Below are positions 1 to 9,369 of a DNA stretch of 64,000 nt, piece by piece. Made by a program: the position numbers and the translations under genes. Below the pieces are notes generated by a model. The model did no database searches. It saw only the letters and a list, made by a program, of their open reading frames with translations, and was not told the DNA's origin. This DNA is from Blastococcus sp. HT6-4 (GTDB lineage: Bacteria > Actinomycetota > Actinomycetes > Mycobacteriales > Geodermatophilaceae), in assembly GCF_039679125.1 (NCBI RefSeq), contig NZ_CP155551.1:3720001-3784000 (forward strand), given 5' to 3'. Each line of letters opens with the position of its first letter. Position 1 is the first letter of the stretch.

Positions 1-823
1 TGTCCATCCAGGCGAACAGCGTCAGGATCGTGGCCAACGCGGAGAGGGTGACGGTCACCGACGACCGCGGGAAGGTCACCACCGACCGGACGAACGCCGG
101 CATCAGCGCCCAGCCCGTGGCGAGCAGGAGCAGCACGAACGCCGAGACGACCAGGCCGTCCTCGAACCCGCTGAAACTGATGCCGAAGGTCGCGTCACCG
201 AACCGCCACCACGGCAGGAAACCGAGCAGCAGGAACAGCAGGGTGCCCCCGGCGACGACGTAGTCGGTGGCCGTGAGCCGCTTCGGGTCGAAGGAGAACT
301 CGGCGCCCGGAGGCCGGCCCTGGGAAGCCGGGCCACCGTAGGGCGCCTGCCCGTACGGCTGCCCGTACTGCGGCGGCCCGTACGGCTGCCCGTACGGGGA
401 CTGCCCGTACTGCTGCCCGTACGGCTGCCCGTACGGCTGCCCGTACGGCTGCCCGTACGGCGGCCGCCCGTACGGCGGCTGCCCGTACGGGGGCGGGCCG
501 TAGCCCGGCTGGGCATGGGGCGGCTGGCCGTAGGGCGGCTGACCCCACGGCCGCTGCCCGTACTGCCCACCGGACCCGGGGTACCCGTAGCCGGGCTCGC
601 CGGAGGGTTGCTGGCCGTAGGGCTGCTGGCCGTAGGACTGCTGGCCGTAGGACTGCTGCTCCCCGGGCGGCGGGACGGACTGCTGCCCGTGCCCCGGCTG
701 ACCGGCCGGCGCGGAACCCGCCCCGGGCTGGTCCGCGGGCCGTCGCCCCGGGCCCGGTTCCGGCTGCGCGCCGACGGGCCGCTGAGCGTCCTCGGGCGGC
801 TGCGGGGGCTGGCTGGCGGTCAC
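1..823 (-). CDS. Pro/Gln/Gly/Tyr-rich membrane protein, C-terminus beyond the window
   Basis: The frame starts at GTG 823 behind a good GGAGGAGAG ribosome site and stays open to the window edge, so about 274 residues are visible. Residues 1-175 are low-complexity, dominated by Pro, Gln, Gly and Tyr with many YGQP units. From about residue 185 three hydrophobic segments follow, the first containing FLPWW, typical of small actinobacterial multi-pass membrane proteins with a proline-rich cytoplasmic head. I do not recognise a catalytic motif. It lies downstream of sucCD in the same direction but behind a strong terminator, so it probably has its own promoter. Function unknown. Confidence 0.8.
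   Translation of the reverse strand, partial: MTASQPPQPPEDAQRPVGAQPEPGPGRRPADQPGAGSAPAGQPGHGQQSVPPPGEQQSYGQQSYGQQPYGQQPSGEPGYGYPGSGGQYGQRPWGQPPYGQPPHAQPGYGPPPYGQPPYGRPPYGQPYGQPYGQPYGQQYGQSPYGQPYGPPQYGQPYGQAPYGGPASQGRPPGAEFSFDPKRLTATDYVVAGGTLLFLLLGFLPWWRFGDATFGISFSGFEDGLVVSAFVLLLLATGWALMPAFVRSVVTFPRSSVTVTLSALATILTLFAWMD
351..500 (-). repeat. In-frame tandem repeat encoding YGQP units
   Basis: Near-identical 12-15 bp units (CGGCTGCCCGTA on the plus strand) are repeated about ten times inside the membrane protein gene and encode Tyr-Gly-Gln-Pro. The unit length is always a multiple of three, so copy-number change would keep the frame. It is a candidate site for slippage-driven length variation between strains. 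Confidence 0.85.
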
Positions 824-922
824 AGGCTCTCCTCCGGATGGAACAGGTGCTCGTTGATCGTGACGGTCGCGGTCACGGACCCGCAATGGCGGACCGGTCC
901 GCGATCCACGCCGGGAACACCG

Positions 923-957
923 CTGCCCGGCGGCCGCTGTGTGCGGCCGCCGGGCAG
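923..957 (-). terminator. Hairpin terminator after sucCD
   Basis: CTGCCCGGCGGCCGC and its exact reverse complement form a 15-bp stem with a TGTGT loop. It lies 67 bp beyond the sucD stop and before the next gene on the same strand. There is no clear T tract, as is usual for GC-rich actinobacteria. Confidence 0.7.
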
Positions 958-1023
958 GCGACGGGGACGGCTCCGGCCCCGGAGGACGGGCCCCCGTTCA
1001 GGAACCGAGCCTTCGCGGCACCG

Positions 1024-1902
1024 TCAGGAGCCGACGATCTCCCGCATCAGCTTCGCGGTCTCCGACGGGGTCTTGCCCACCCGGACACCGGCGGCCTCGA
1101 GGGCCTCCTGCTTCGCCTGGGCCGTGCCGGCCGAGCCCGACACGATGGCGCCCGCGTGGCCCATCGTCTTGCCCTCGGGGGCGGTGAACCCGGCGACGTA
1201 GCCGACGACGGGCTTGGTGACGTTGGCCTTGATGAAGTCGGCGGCCCGCTCCTCGGCGTCGCCACCGATCTCACCGATCATCACGATGGCCTCGGTCTCC
1301 GGGTCCTCCTGGAAGGCCTGGAGGGCGTCGATGTGCGTGGTGCCGATGACCGGGTCGCCACCGATGCCGATCGCGGTGGAGAAACCGATGTCCCGCAGCT
1401 CGTACATCATCTGGTAGGTCAGCGTGCCCGACTTCGACACCAGGCCGATCTTGCCCTGCTTGGTGATGTTGGCCGGGATGATGCCGGCGTTGCTGCGCCC
1501 GGGGCTGATCAGGCCGGGGCAGTTCGGCCCGATGATGCGGGTGGCCCCACCCTGGGCGTGCGCCCAGAAGTAGGTCGAGTCGTGCACCGGGATGCCCTCG
1601 GTGATGACGACGGCCAGCCCGATCTGGGCGTCCACGGCCTCGATGACGGCGGCCTTGGCGAAGGGCGGCGGCACGAAGATGACGCTGACGTCGGCGCCGG
1701 TCTCCTTCATGGCCTCGGCGACGCCGCCGAAGACCGGGACGCTGGTGCCGTCGAAGTCGACCGACTGGCCGGCCTTGCGCGGGTTGACGCCCCCGACGAT
1801 GGCGGTGCCGGAGGCGAGCATGCGCGACGTGTGCTTCATGCCCTCCGAGCCGGTCATGCCCTGGACGATGACCTTGCTGTTCTCGTTGAGGAAGATCGAC
1901 AT
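1024..1902 (-). CDS. sucD: Succinate-CoA ligase, ADP-forming, alpha subunit
   Basis: The 292-residue product matches the family length. It forms the TCA-cycle enzyme that interconverts succinyl-CoA and succinate with ATP formation, as a complex with SucC. The Rossmann CoA-binding half is N-terminal ([16 protein letters not shown]). The phosphorylated histidine is His249 in the [13 protein letters not shown] segment near the C-terminus. The ATG at 1902 lies 31 bp after the sucC stop, so the two subunits form an operon closed by the 923-957 hairpin. Nothing unusual is visible in the protein. Confidence 0.97.
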   Translation of the reverse strand: MSIFLNENSKVIVQGMTGSEGMKHTSRMLASGTAIVGGVNPRKAGQSVDFDGTSVPVFGGVAEAMKETGADVSVIFVPPPFAKAAVIEAVDAQIGLAVVITEGIPVHDSTYFWAHAQGGATRIIGPNCPGLISPGRSNAGIIPANITKQGKIGLVSKSGTLTYQMMYELRDIGFSTAIGIGGDPVIGTTHIDALQAFQEDPETEAIVMIGEIGGDAEERAADFIKANVTKPVVGYVAGFTAPEGKTMGHAGAIVSGSAGTAQAKQEALEAAGVRVGKTPSETAKLMREIVGS

Positions 1903-1933
1903 CTGAGTGGTGTCCTGTCCGGAGTCGGGGCGA

Positions 1934-3097
1934 TCAGGCGGCGGCGAGCTCGGCGGCCCGGCGCGCGGCGCCGTCCATCGTGTCCTCGAGGCTGACCAGC
2001 GGGTGGTTGGCCTCGGCGAGGATCCGCCGGCCCTCCTCCACGTTGTTGCCGTCGAGGCGGACCACCAGCGGCTTGGTGGCCTGGTCGCCCAGCTGCTGCA
2101 GGGCGGCGACGATGCCGTTGGCGACGGCGTCGCAGGCGGTGATCCCGCCGAAGACGTTGACGAAGACGCTCTTCACGGCCGGGTCGGAGAGGATGATCCC
2201 GAGACCGTTGGCCATGACCTCGGCCGAGGCGCCGCCACCGATGTCCAGGAAGTTCGCCGGCTTGACGCCGCCGAAGTCCTCACCCGCGTAGGCGACGACG
2301 TCGAGGGTGCTCATGACCAGGCCGGCACCGTTGCCGATGATCCCGACCTCGCCCTCGAGCTTGACGTAGTTGAGGTCCTTCTCCTTGGCCGCGGCCTCGA
2401 GCGGGTCGGCGGCGGCGGCATCCTCGAGAGCCGCGTGCTCGGCGTGCCGGAAGCCGGCGTTCTCGTCGAGGGTCACCTTGGCGTCGAGCGCCAGGACGGT
2501 GCCGTCGGGGGCCTTGGCCAAGGGGTTGACCTCGACCAGGGTGGCGTCCTCCTTGCTGAAGACGTCCCACAGCTGCACGGCGATGGCGATGACCTGGTCG
2601 CGGACCTCGGGGGCGAACCCGGCGGCGTCCACGATCTCGGCGGCCTTGGCGGTGTCGACGCCGACGCTGGCGTCGATCGGGATGCGGGCCAGCGCCTCCG
2701 GGCGCTCGACGGCGAGCTGCTCGATCTCCACGCCGCCCTCGACGCTGGCCATGGCCAGGAAGGTGCGGTTGGAGCGGTCGAGGAGGTAGGAGAAGTAGTA
2801 CTCCTCGGCGATGTCGCTGGCCTGGGCCACCATCACGCGGTGCGTGATGTGGCCCTTGATGTCCAGCCCGAGGATGTCCTGGGCGCGCGCCTTGGCGTCC
2901 TCGGGGTTGTCGGCGAGCTTGACGCCACCGGCCTTGCCGCGGCCACCGGTCTTCACCTGCGCCTTGACGACGACGGTCTGCCCGATCTCCCGGGCGATCG
3001 CCTCCGCCTGCTCAGGAGTCTCGGCGACGCCGCCGGGGAGCACGGGGACACCGTGCGAGGCCAACAGGTCACGGGCCTGGTACTCGAAGAGATCCAC
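1934..3097 (-). CDS. sucC: Succinate-CoA ligase, ADP-forming, beta subunit
   Basis: This 387-residue ATP-grasp protein binds the nucleotide and, with SucD, catalyses the substrate-level phosphorylation step of the TCA cycle. The family opening [12 protein letters not shown] is encoded from GTG 3097, so I prefer this start to an upstream ATG at 3127 that would add ten non-conserved residues. No Shine-Dalgarno precedes the GTG, but a TACGGT -10 box sits 8 bp upstream, consistent with a leaderless transcript. The [10 protein letters not shown] loop and the C-terminal LDIGGGA segment are intact. Confidence 0.97.
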   Translation of the reverse strand: MDLFEYQARDLLASHGVPVLPGGVAETPEQAEAIAREIGQTVVVKAQVKTGGRGKAGGVKLADNPEDAKARAQDILGLDIKGHITHRVMVAQASDIAEEYYFSYLLDRSNRTFLAMASVEGGVEIEQLAVERPEALARIPIDASVGVDTAKAAEIVDAAGFAPEVRDQVIAIAVQLWDVFSKEDATLVEVNPLAKAPDGTVLALDAKVTLDENAGFRHAEHAALEDAAAADPLEAAAKEKDLNYVKLEGEVGIIGNGAGLVMSTLDVVAYAGEDFGGVKPANFLDIGGGASAEVMANGLGIILSDPAVKSVFVNVFGGITACDAVANGIVAALQQLGDQATKPLVVRLDGNNVEEGRRILAEANHPLVSLEDTMDGAARRAAELAAA

Positions 3098-3105
3098 GAA
3101 CAGGG

Positions 3106-3111
3106 ACCGTA
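3106..3111 (-). promoter_or_regulatory. Putative -10 box of the sucCD operon
   Basis: TACGGT on the minus strand lies 8 bp upstream of the sucC GTG. No ribosome site is visible between them, so transcription may begin at the start codon. The -35 region is not convincing. Confidence 0.4.
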
Positions 3112-3184
3112 GCCCGCCCGAAACCACACCGCTGCCCCGGGCGTACCCCGGACCGCCCCGGCGTGGGGCGCGTCACATCCCGCC

Positions 3185-3631
3185 TCACCCGTCGGCAGCA
3201 GGAACGCGCTGGTCCGGCGCTCGGGCGCCGGCCGGCTCGCCCACGTGGTCGCGCACCCACTCCACGATGTCGGTGGTCGTGGCCCCGGGGGTGAAGATGC
3301 CGGTGACGCCGATGCGCCGCAGCTCCGGCACGTCCTCCTCCGGGATGATCCCGCCCCCGAAGACGACGACGTCGTCGACCCCGCGCTCGCGCATCAGCTC
3401 GGTGAGCCGGGCGAAGAGCGTCATGTGCGCACCGGACAGGACCGACAGCCCGACGGCGTCGGCGTCCTCCTGCACGACCGTGTCCACGATCTGCTCGGGC
3501 GTCTGGTGCAGGCCGGTGTAGACGACCTCCATGCCCGCGTCGCGCAGCGCCCGCGCGACCACCTTGGCGCCCCGGTCGTGCCCGTCCAGGCCTGGCTTGG
3601 CGATGACCACCCGGATCCGTTCGTCCACCAT
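3185..3631 (-). CDS. Cobalamin-binding protein, methylmalonyl-CoA mutase C-terminal domain type
   Basis: The 148-residue protein is a stand-alone B12-binding domain. It carries the base-off signature D16-x-H18-x-x-G21 followed by SVLSGAHM and [10 protein letters not shown], the usual order in the mutase small-domain family. Single-domain versions act as cobalamin-binding subunits of acyl-CoA mutases encoded elsewhere. No mutase catalytic subunit or MeaB-like GTPase lies in the window, so the partner is unknown. It sits 87 bp upstream of sucC on the same strand, near succinyl-CoA metabolism, which would fit a mutase producing succinyl-CoA. Confidence 0.88.
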   Translation of the reverse strand: MVDERIRVVIAKPGLDGHDRGAKVVARALRDAGMEVVYTGLHQTPEQIVDTVVQEDADAVGLSVLSGAHMTLFARLTELMRERGVDDVVVFGGGIIPEEDVPELRRIGVTGIFTPGATTTDIVEWVRDHVGEPAGARAPDQRVPAADG

Positions 3632-3673
3632 GGCGCGCAGCCTAGGGGCAACCGGCCCGTCGAGTGGCGCCGG

Positions 3674-4681
3674 TCACGCCGGCGTCCGCCGCGCCCGCCA
3701 GGTGACCAGCGTCAGCCCGAGCATGGCCAGGCCGACGACGACGAGCCCCATGCCCGGAACGGTCCACACCAGCTCGTCGGAGGAGACCGCGTCCCGCAGG
3801 CCGGCCAGGCCCGCCCCGAGCACGGTGACGGCGATCGCCAGGAGCCCGCCGACGGCGGCCAGCCGCGGGCGCAGCGACGGCGCCACCGCCGAGCAGAGCA
3901 CGATCGCGCCGGCGAGCAGGAGGCCACCGAGCAGGGCGAGGCCGGGCCGCTCGAGCAGTGCCTGCGGCCCCTCGCGGGTCACCACGACCTCCAGCCCCGT
4001 CGCCGGATCCGCCCGGATCTCGTCGGGCACGTCGGCCGCGGGCAGGGCCAGGGCGAGGACCGCGGCGACGCCGAGGAGCACGGCCGCGCCGGCCAGCACG
4101 GAGCGCAGCGGATCCAGCGCGCCGCGGTCCTCCATCACCGTCCGGCCCCAGGCCACCATGCCGACGACGCCGGCCAGCACGGTGAGCGCCAGGGCGACCA
4201 CCCCGAGCACCCAGCCGGCACCCACGTCGACGCTGCTGGTGAGCACCCGCTCCCCCGCCAGCACCTCCACCCCGGGACGCGCCGTGGAGCTGCTGCCGCG
4301 GTAGATCTCGATGAGCAGCTGGCCGACCGCCAGAGCGCCGGCGACGGCGGCGTAGGCCAGGCCCAGCTTGGGCACCGCGCGGCGGACCAGCGTCACGCCC
4401 ACGCCGAGGTGGACCGCAGGCACCAGCAGCGCCACCGGGGCGTCACCGAACCCGCGCACCAGACGCAGCTCGTCGCCTCCGACCTGCAGGTAGGGCAGGA
4501 AGGGCGCCACGCCGCCGGCCAGCCCGGCGAGGAGGAGCAGCACACCGCAGACGCGCACCGCCGGAGGGACGGTCCCGACCACCACCGCGTCCCCGGGCGG
4601 CGCCGGGTCCGGCGCGGTCGGGGCGCCGGCCTTCCGGCGGGCGGTGGCTCGTGCACGGTCGGTCCCGGGACGGGCGGACAC
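3674..4681 (-). CDS. Multi-pass membrane protein of unknown function
   Basis: The 335-residue protein starts at GTG 4681 with GAAGGGG seven to ten bases upstream. A basic, Pro/Ala-rich cytoplasmic head of about 40 residues is followed by roughly six or seven hydrophobic helices separated by short loops. One larger extracytoplasmic-looking loop contains acidic residues (about 190-215). No transport, protease or redox motif is evident. It diverges from the lipase-like gene across a 189-bp spacer holding ACCGGCC-N6-GGCCGGT at 4712-4731. Function unknown. Confidence 0.75.
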   Translation of the reverse strand: MSARPGTDRARATARRKAGAPTAPDPAPPGDAVVVGTVPPAVRVCGVLLLLAGLAGGVAPFLPYLQVGGDELRLVRGFGDAPVALLVPAVHLGVGVTLVRRAVPKLGLAYAAVAGALAVGQLLIEIYRGSSSTARPGVEVLAGERVLTSSVDVGAGWVLGVVALALTVLAGVVGMVAWGRTVMEDRGALDPLRSVLAGAAVLLGVAAVLALALPAADVPDEIRADPATGLEVVVTREGPQALLERPGLALLGGLLLAGAIVLCSAVAPSLRPRLAAVGGLLAIAVTVLGAGLAGLRDAVSSDELVWTVPGMGLVVVGLAMLGLTLVTWRARRTPA

Positions 4682-4711
4682 GGTTGTTCCCCTTCGCAGC
4701 TTCGGTCACGA

Positions 4712-4731
4712 ACCGGCCTCGATCGGCCGGT
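4712..4731. promoter_or_regulatory. Inverted repeat in a divergent promoter region
   Basis: ACCGGCC and GGCCGGT flank six bases between the divergently transcribed membrane protein gene and hydrolase gene. It could be an operator for either gene, or only a small GC-rich palindrome. No regulator is encoded next to it. Confidence 0.3.
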
Positions 4732-4870
4732 CGTCGATGACACTTCTGTGACGACCGCCACACATCGGCATTACCGTCGCGTGAACGGAGCACATATCCG
4801 TGCGCCGCCGCTGGCGGAAACGACCCGAGCCCGGTACCGCCGGCGGGTTCCACACGGGGAGGGACAGGTC

Positions 4871-5764
4871 ATGGGCTCGTCGAGCGATCCGGACTCCCGC
4901 CCAGGGTGGCACACGGGCGCGACCGTCGACGGCACGCCACGAGGCCTGCGCGCACTCTGCTCCCCGACGACGCTGACCGGCGGGCTGACCGAGCTCGCCT
5001 GGGTCGGCGCCCACGTCCTCATGTACCCGCTGGGCACGCGGATGGAGCAGCTGCGGCCGGACCCTCGCCAGCGCACCGCCGATCAGCCGGCCACCGTCCG
5101 GGCGCTGTTCGCCACCGATCCGCTGGCCGCCCGCACGCCCGTCCTGCTGGTGCACGGGCTGATCGACAACCGGTCGGTGTTCGCCGTGATGCGGCGGAGC
5201 CTCCGCAGGCGCGGCTTCGCCCACGTGTGCTCCTGGAACTACAGCCCGTTCCTCACCGACATCGCGCGGGGCGCCGCCGACCTCGGCCGGCACATCGAGC
5301 GGATCTGCGAGCAGACCGGTCACGACCGGGTGCACGTCGTCGGCCACAGCCTGGGCGGGCTCATCGCGCGGTACCACGTGCAGCGACAGGGCGGCGACCG
5401 CCGGGTGGACTCCCTGGTGACCCTGGGGACGCCCCACCAGGGCTCCATCCTGGCCCACGTGGTGCCCACGCCGCTCGTGCGGCAGCTCCGGCCGGGCTCA
5501 CCGGTGCTGCAGGAACTCACCGAGCCGGCTCCGGACTGCCGCACCAGGGTCACCGCCGTCTACAGCGACCTCGACCAGATGGTGCTGCCGACGCAGTCCG
5601 GGCGGTGCGAGCACCCCGATCTCGACGCCCGCAACGTGCTCGTCCACGGCGTCGGGCACATGTCGCTGCCGATGCACCGGGGGGTCCTGGACGAGGTCGC
5701 CGCGACGCTGGCCGGTGTCCGGGACGCGGTGGAGGAACCCGCCCCCGTGGCCGCGGTCGCCTGA
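4871..5764 (+). CDS. Lipase-like alpha/beta hydrolase
   Basis: This 297-residue alpha/beta hydrolase starts at ATG 4871 behind GGGAGGGAC. The oxyanion segment VLLVHG is at residues 92-96 and the nucleophile elbow GHSLGG puts Ser160 at the active site. VYSDLDQMV and VHGVGHMSLP near the C-terminus offer the Asp and His. The VVGHSLGGLIARYHVQ environment resembles triacylglycerol lipases and PGAP1-like esterases. There is no clear signal peptide, so it may act in the cytoplasm or at the membrane face. The substrate cannot be inferred; it stands alone between divergent and co-directional neighbours. Confidence 0.85.
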   Translation: MGSSSDPDSRPGWHTGATVDGTPRGLRALCSPTTLTGGLTELAWVGAHVLMYPLGTRMEQLRPDPRQRTADQPATVRALFATDPLAARTPVLLVHGLIDNRSVFAVMRRSLRRRGFAHVCSWNYSPFLTDIARGAADLGRHIERICEQTGHDRVHVVGHSLGGLIARYHVQRQGGDRRVDSLVTLGTPHQGSILAHVVPTPLVRQLRPGSPVLQELTEPAPDCRTRVTAVYSDLDQMVLPTQSGRCEHPDLDARNVLVHGVGHMSLPMHRGVLDEVAATLAGVRDAVEEPAPVAAVA

Positions 5765-6021
5765 CCCGGCGGACCTGATCGGCGGTCTGCAGCGGCGGTC
5801 CGAGGCGGCGGCGCCCGGCCGGGTCGACAGAGCGTCTTCACGATTCGTGCACATCGCGACACGCACCGTTCGGTGCTTGGACGGTTCCTGACGGATCGTT
5901 ACGGTCCGATCACGGCGCCGGGCCTCCGGCGGACACCGCACCGCGGACGTCCTCGCCGTCGTCGCTCCCCCGACGAACGCTCCCGAGCGCTCGCCGGAAA
6001 CGTCGCCCGGGAAGGTCCGCC

Positions 6022-6822
6022 GTGTCTCTCAGCAGTGCACAGGTGCTCGAGAAGCCGGCTCCGCCCGTCGCGCAGCTGCCGAGGCCCCGGCGCTCCCCGG
6101 AGCTCGGCGCAGCGGCACCGGCGCTCGAGACCGGCCCCGCGCCCGTCGCGGAGGCCCCCCGTCGCCGTCGCCGCCTGCCGCACCCGCCGGGCCGCCGGGC
6201 GCCCCTGTGGTTCGCCGCCCTGGTGGCCGGCGCCGTCGTCGCCGGGCTGCCCGCCGTCATCGGCGAGGACCGGGACGTCTCCGTGACCGCGTCCGACTAC
6301 GGGCTCGGTGTGAGCACCGAGGTCAGCTTCAGCGGCGGGCCCGAGGACGCCGAGGCCCGCCGCGGCATCACCGAGGCCGAGGCCCAGGCCCGCCTCAGCG
6401 AGCTCGCCGCCTCCCGCGCGGCCCGCCAGCCGCGCACCGTGGCGCCAACCCAGGGCAGGCTCACCACCTGCTTCTGCATGCGCTGGGGCACCATGCACTA
6501 CGGCCTGGACCTGGCCGCTCCGCTGGGCACCCCCATCCTCGCCGCGACCGACGGCGTGGTGGTCCGGGCCGGCCGGGCGTCCGGTTACGGCAACGCCGTC
6601 TACATCCAGGACACCGACGGCAACGTCCACATCTACGGCCACATGCGCTACTACAGCGTCTCCGCCGGCGACGTCGTCACCGCCGGGGACCAGATCGCGA
6701 AGGTCGGCAACGAGGGCCAGTCCACCGGTCCCCACCTGCACTACGAGATCCACCGCGGCGGCATGGACGGCCGTCCGATCGACCCGGCCAAGTGGCTCGG
6801 CGAGCGCGGCGTGGGGATCTGA
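6022..6822 (+). CDS. Membrane-anchored M23 family peptidase
   Basis: The 266-residue protein starts at GTG 6022 with GGAAGG upstream. A basic 60-residue head precedes one transmembrane helix (about 61-80), then an LytM/M23 domain. Zinc-binding residues are visible as H159-x3-D163 (MHYGLDL), His207 (YGHM) and H238-L-H240 (GPHLHYE). It is expected to act outside the membrane on peptidoglycan cross-bridges or to regulate another hydrolase. Cys150 and Cys152 (TTCFCMRWG) sit just before the catalytic domain and are unusual. An M23 gene next to uvrD1 and sucCD is also found in mycobacteria. No riboswitch fold was recognised in the 257-bp leader. Confidence 0.9.
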   Translation: MSLSSAQVLEKPAPPVAQLPRPRRSPELGAAAPALETGPAPVAEAPRRRRRLPHPPGRRAPLWFAALVAGAVVAGLPAVIGEDRDVSVTASDYGLGVSTEVSFSGGPEDAEARRGITEAEAQARLSELAASRAARQPRTVAPTQGRLTTCFCMRWGTMHYGLDLAAPLGTPILAATDGVVVRAGRASGYGNAVYIQDTDGNVHIYGHMRYYSVSAGDVVTAGDQIAKVGNEGQSTGPHLHYEIHRGGMDGRPIDPAKWLGERGVGI

Positions 6823-6874
6823 TCCGCACCGGCGGGTCAGACGACGGTCATCCGCTGGTCGCGGGACACGCCCC

Positions 6875-9175
6875 TCAGAGCTTCACCAGCGGGGCGTAGC
6901 GGAGGACGAGGCGCTTCGTGCCGCCGGAGCCGAAGTCGACCGTGGCCTGGGCCTTGTCCCCCACGCCGGTCACCTCCACCACGGTCCCCAGCCCGAACGC
7001 GTCGTGGCTGACCCGGTCGCCGACCTCCACGGAGACGACCTGGCGGTTGCCGGCGCCGCCGCGCAGCCCACCGGTGGACAGCCCCGTGGCCGCCACCCGC
7101 GACTGCGCCGACGAGTACCCGGTCGACGGCGCCGGGGGCGGGTCCATGCGCGCCCAGTGGACGGTGTCGGCCGGCAGCTCGTCCAGGAAGCGGGACGGCG
7201 GGTTGTAGGCCGGCTGCCCCCAGTTCGTCCGCACCGTCGCGCGGGACAGGAACAGCCGCTGCCGCGCCCGGGTGATGCCGACGTAGGCCAGCCGGCGCTC
7301 CTCCTCCAGCTCCCGCGGGTCGCCGAGCGCGCGCAGGTGCGGGAAGACGCCGTCCTCCAGGCCGGTCAGGAACACGACCGGGAACTCCAGGCCCTTCGCG
7401 GTGTGCAGGGTCATCAGCGTGACCACGCCGGCCTCGTCGCCCGACACGGGGATCTGGTCGGCATCGGCCACGAGCGAGACCTGCTCGAGGAAGTCGGTGA
7501 CCGTGCCACCGGGGTTCGCCGCCTCGAACTCCGCGGCGACCGAGATCAGCTCGTTGAGGTTGTCGACGCGGCCCTCGTCCTGGGGATCGGTGCTCGCCTG
7601 CAGCTCGGCGAGGTAGCCGGTGCGGTCGAGGATGCTCTCCAGCAGCGCCGCCGGGCCGGACCCGGTCTCGACCAGCTGCTCGAACTCCTCGAGCAGCGCG
7701 ACGAACTCCTGCAGCGCCTTGAGCGAGCGGGTGGCGAGGTCGGGGACCTCGGCGCACCGCCGCAGCGCCGTGCCGAAGGCGATCCGCTCGCGGTCGGCGA
7801 AGGACTCGACGCAGGACTCGGCCTTGTCGCCGATCCCCCGCTTGGGCACGTTGATGATCCGGCGCAGGCTCACCACGTCGGCCGGGTTGGCCACCAGCTT
7901 CAGGTAGGCCAGCGCGTCGCGGACCTCCTTGCGCTCGTAGAACCGGACCCCGCCGACGACCTTGTAGGGCATGCCGACCCGGATGAAGACCTCTTCGAAC
8001 ACGCGCGAGGCGTTGTTGGTCCGGTAGAAGACCGCGATGTCCTTCGGCTGCGCCTGGCCCTCGTCGACCAGCGCGTCGATCTGCTCGGCCACCCAGGCGG
8101 CCTCGTCGTGCTCGTTGTCGGCGACGTAGCCCTCGATCAGCTCGCCGTCACCGGAGTCGGTCCACAGGCTCTTGGGCCGGCGGCCGGTGTTCCTGGAGAT
8201 GACCTGGTTGGCCGCCTTCAGGATCCGCTGGGTGGAGCGGTAGTTCTGCTCGAGCAGGATCGTGGTGGCCTGCGGGTAGTCGCGCTCGAACTCGTCGATG
8301 TTGCGGATCGTGGCGCCCCGGAACGCGTAGATCGACTGGTCGGCGTCACCGACGACGCACAGCTCCGCCTGCGGGACCGGACCCTCGCCGGTGCCGGTCA
8401 GCTCGCGCACCAGCATGTACTGGGCGTGGTTGGTGTCCTGGTACTCGTCGACCAGCACGTGCCGGAACCGGCGGCGGTAGTGCTCCGCGACCTCGGGGAA
8501 GGCCTGGAGCAGGTGGACCGTCGTCATGATCAGGTCGTCGAAGTCCATGGCGTGCGCCTCGCGCAGCCGCCGCTGGTAGAGGGTGTACGCCTCCTTGAGC
8601 ACCTTCTCCGGTGCCGTCTGGGGGCTGAACGCCTCCTCGTCGACCAGCTCGTTCTTCAGGTTGGACACCTGGTTGGCCAGGCTGCGCCCGGGGTAGCGCT
8701 TGGCGTCGAGGTCCAGGTCGCGGGCGACCATCGTCATCAGGCGCACCGAGTCGCCCTGGTCGTAGATCGTGAACGACGACTTCATGCCCAGCTTGGCGGC
8801 CTCGGCCCGCAGGATGCGCACGCACATCGAGTGGAAGGTCGACACCCACATCGACCGGGCGCGCGGCCCGACCAGCGCGGCCACCCGATCCTTCATCTCG
8901 CCGGCGGCCTTGTTGGTGAAGGTGATCGCCAGGATCTCCCCCGGCTGCACCCCCCGGGCGCCGAGCAGGTAGGCGACCCGGTGGGTGAGCACCCGGGTCT
9001 TGCCCGACCCGGCGCCGGCGACGATGAGCAGCGGGCTGCCCTCGTGGACGACGGCGTCGCGCTGCGGGCCGTTCAGGCCGGCCAGCATCCGGTCCAGCTC
9101 GCGACCGACCGAGCCGGGAGCGGAGCGCGGCAGGGCGGCGGTGCCGGGAAGGGACTGCTGGAGGCTGCTGCTCAT
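6875..9175 (-). CDS. pcrA: ATP-dependent DNA helicase PcrA/UvrD1
   Basis: This 766-residue superfamily 1A helicase acts with 3'-5' polarity in nucleotide excision repair and replication restart. Walker A GAGSGKT is at residues 54-60, and Walker B/motif II DEYQDT at 243-248. FRGATIRNI, QNYRSTQ, LMTLHTAKGLEF and VGITRAR follow in the normal order. The C-terminal Tudor-like segment (GDRVSHDAFGLGTV ... VLRYAPLVKL) is complete; in this family it contacts RNA polymerase. The ATG at 9175 (MSSSLQQS) is preferred over upstream frames lacking conserved sequence. It diverges from the chorismate mutase leader across about 115 bp. Confidence 0.97.
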   Translation of the reverse strand: MSSSLQQSLPGTAALPRSAPGSVGRELDRMLAGLNGPQRDAVVHEGSPLLIVAGAGSGKTRVLTHRVAYLLGARGVQPGEILAITFTNKAAGEMKDRVAALVGPRARSMWVSTFHSMCVRILRAEAAKLGMKSSFTIYDQGDSVRLMTMVARDLDLDAKRYPGRSLANQVSNLKNELVDEEAFSPQTAPEKVLKEAYTLYQRRLREAHAMDFDDLIMTTVHLLQAFPEVAEHYRRRFRHVLVDEYQDTNHAQYMLVRELTGTGEGPVPQAELCVVGDADQSIYAFRGATIRNIDEFERDYPQATTILLEQNYRSTQRILKAANQVISRNTGRRPKSLWTDSGDGELIEGYVADNEHDEAAWVAEQIDALVDEGQAQPKDIAVFYRTNNASRVFEEVFIRVGMPYKVVGGVRFYERKEVRDALAYLKLVANPADVVSLRRIINVPKRGIGDKAESCVESFADRERIAFGTALRRCAEVPDLATRSLKALQEFVALLEEFEQLVETGSGPAALLESILDRTGYLAELQASTDPQDEGRVDNLNELISVAAEFEAANPGGTVTDFLEQVSLVADADQIPVSGDEAGVVTLMTLHTAKGLEFPVVFLTGLEDGVFPHLRALGDPRELEEERRLAYVGITRARQRLFLSRATVRTNWGQPAYNPPSRFLDELPADTVHWARMDPPPAPSTGYSSAQSRVAATGLSTGGLRGGAGNRQVVSVEVGDRVSHDAFGLGTVVEVTGVGDKAQATVDFGSGGTKRLVLRYAPLVKL

Positions 9176-9277
9176 GACCCCGCCACTGTAAGCCGGACGG
9201 GTGACGCTGCCCTCGGGCCCGCGACCCCCCCTCCGTCCCAGGGCCGCCACCGATGGCGGCGCCGACCGCACGTGTGG

Positions 9278-9283
9278 CACACT
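9278..9283 (+). promoter_or_regulatory. Putative -10 box of the chorismate mutase leader transcript
   Basis: CACACT lies 7 bp before the GTG of the leader peptide at 9291, with no ribosome-binding site between them. This is the geometry of a leaderless mRNA. The -35 element is not obvious. Confidence 0.35.
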
Positions 9284-9290
9284 TCCCGAC

Positions 9291-9353
9291 GTGCTCGCCA
9301 CGGTCAGCTTTTACTACGGTCACCGGGATCCGGTGTCCGTCACCGCTGGCTGA
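9291..9353 (+). CDS. Aromatic leader peptide of a transcription attenuator
   Basis: Twenty codons start at GTG 9291 and end at TGA 9351. They contain consecutive Phe-Tyr-Tyr codons (TTT TAC TAC at 9309-9317), the signal expected for a ribosome that stalls when charged tRNA-Phe or tRNA-Tyr is scarce. CACCGG-GAT-CCGGTG at 9321-9335 directly after these codons can form a pause hairpin. A strong terminator hairpin lies 17 bp past the stop and the chorismate mutase gene follows. Aromatic leader peptides upstream of aromatic-pathway genes are known in Corynebacterium; assigning this one to the same mechanism is inference. Confidence 0.7.
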   Translation: MLATVSFYYGHRDPVSVTAG

Positions 9354-9369
9354 GCACACGCCGCAACAG

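Noticed and set aside
351..500. CRISPR array
   Set aside because: Repeats are only 12-15 bp, have no spacers and encode in-frame YGQP units.
5765..6021. ydaO-type (cyclic di-AMP) riboswitch upstream of the M23 peptidase gene
   Set aside because: Such switches precede many actinobacterial wall hydrolase genes, but I could not find the conserved internal motifs or pairing; a covariance-model search would decide.
5873..6286. Upstream extension of the M23 peptidase or an overlapping gene in another frame
   Set aside because: GTG 6022 with GGAAGG gives a complete protein; the alternative frame is Arg/Pro-rich and lacks homology.
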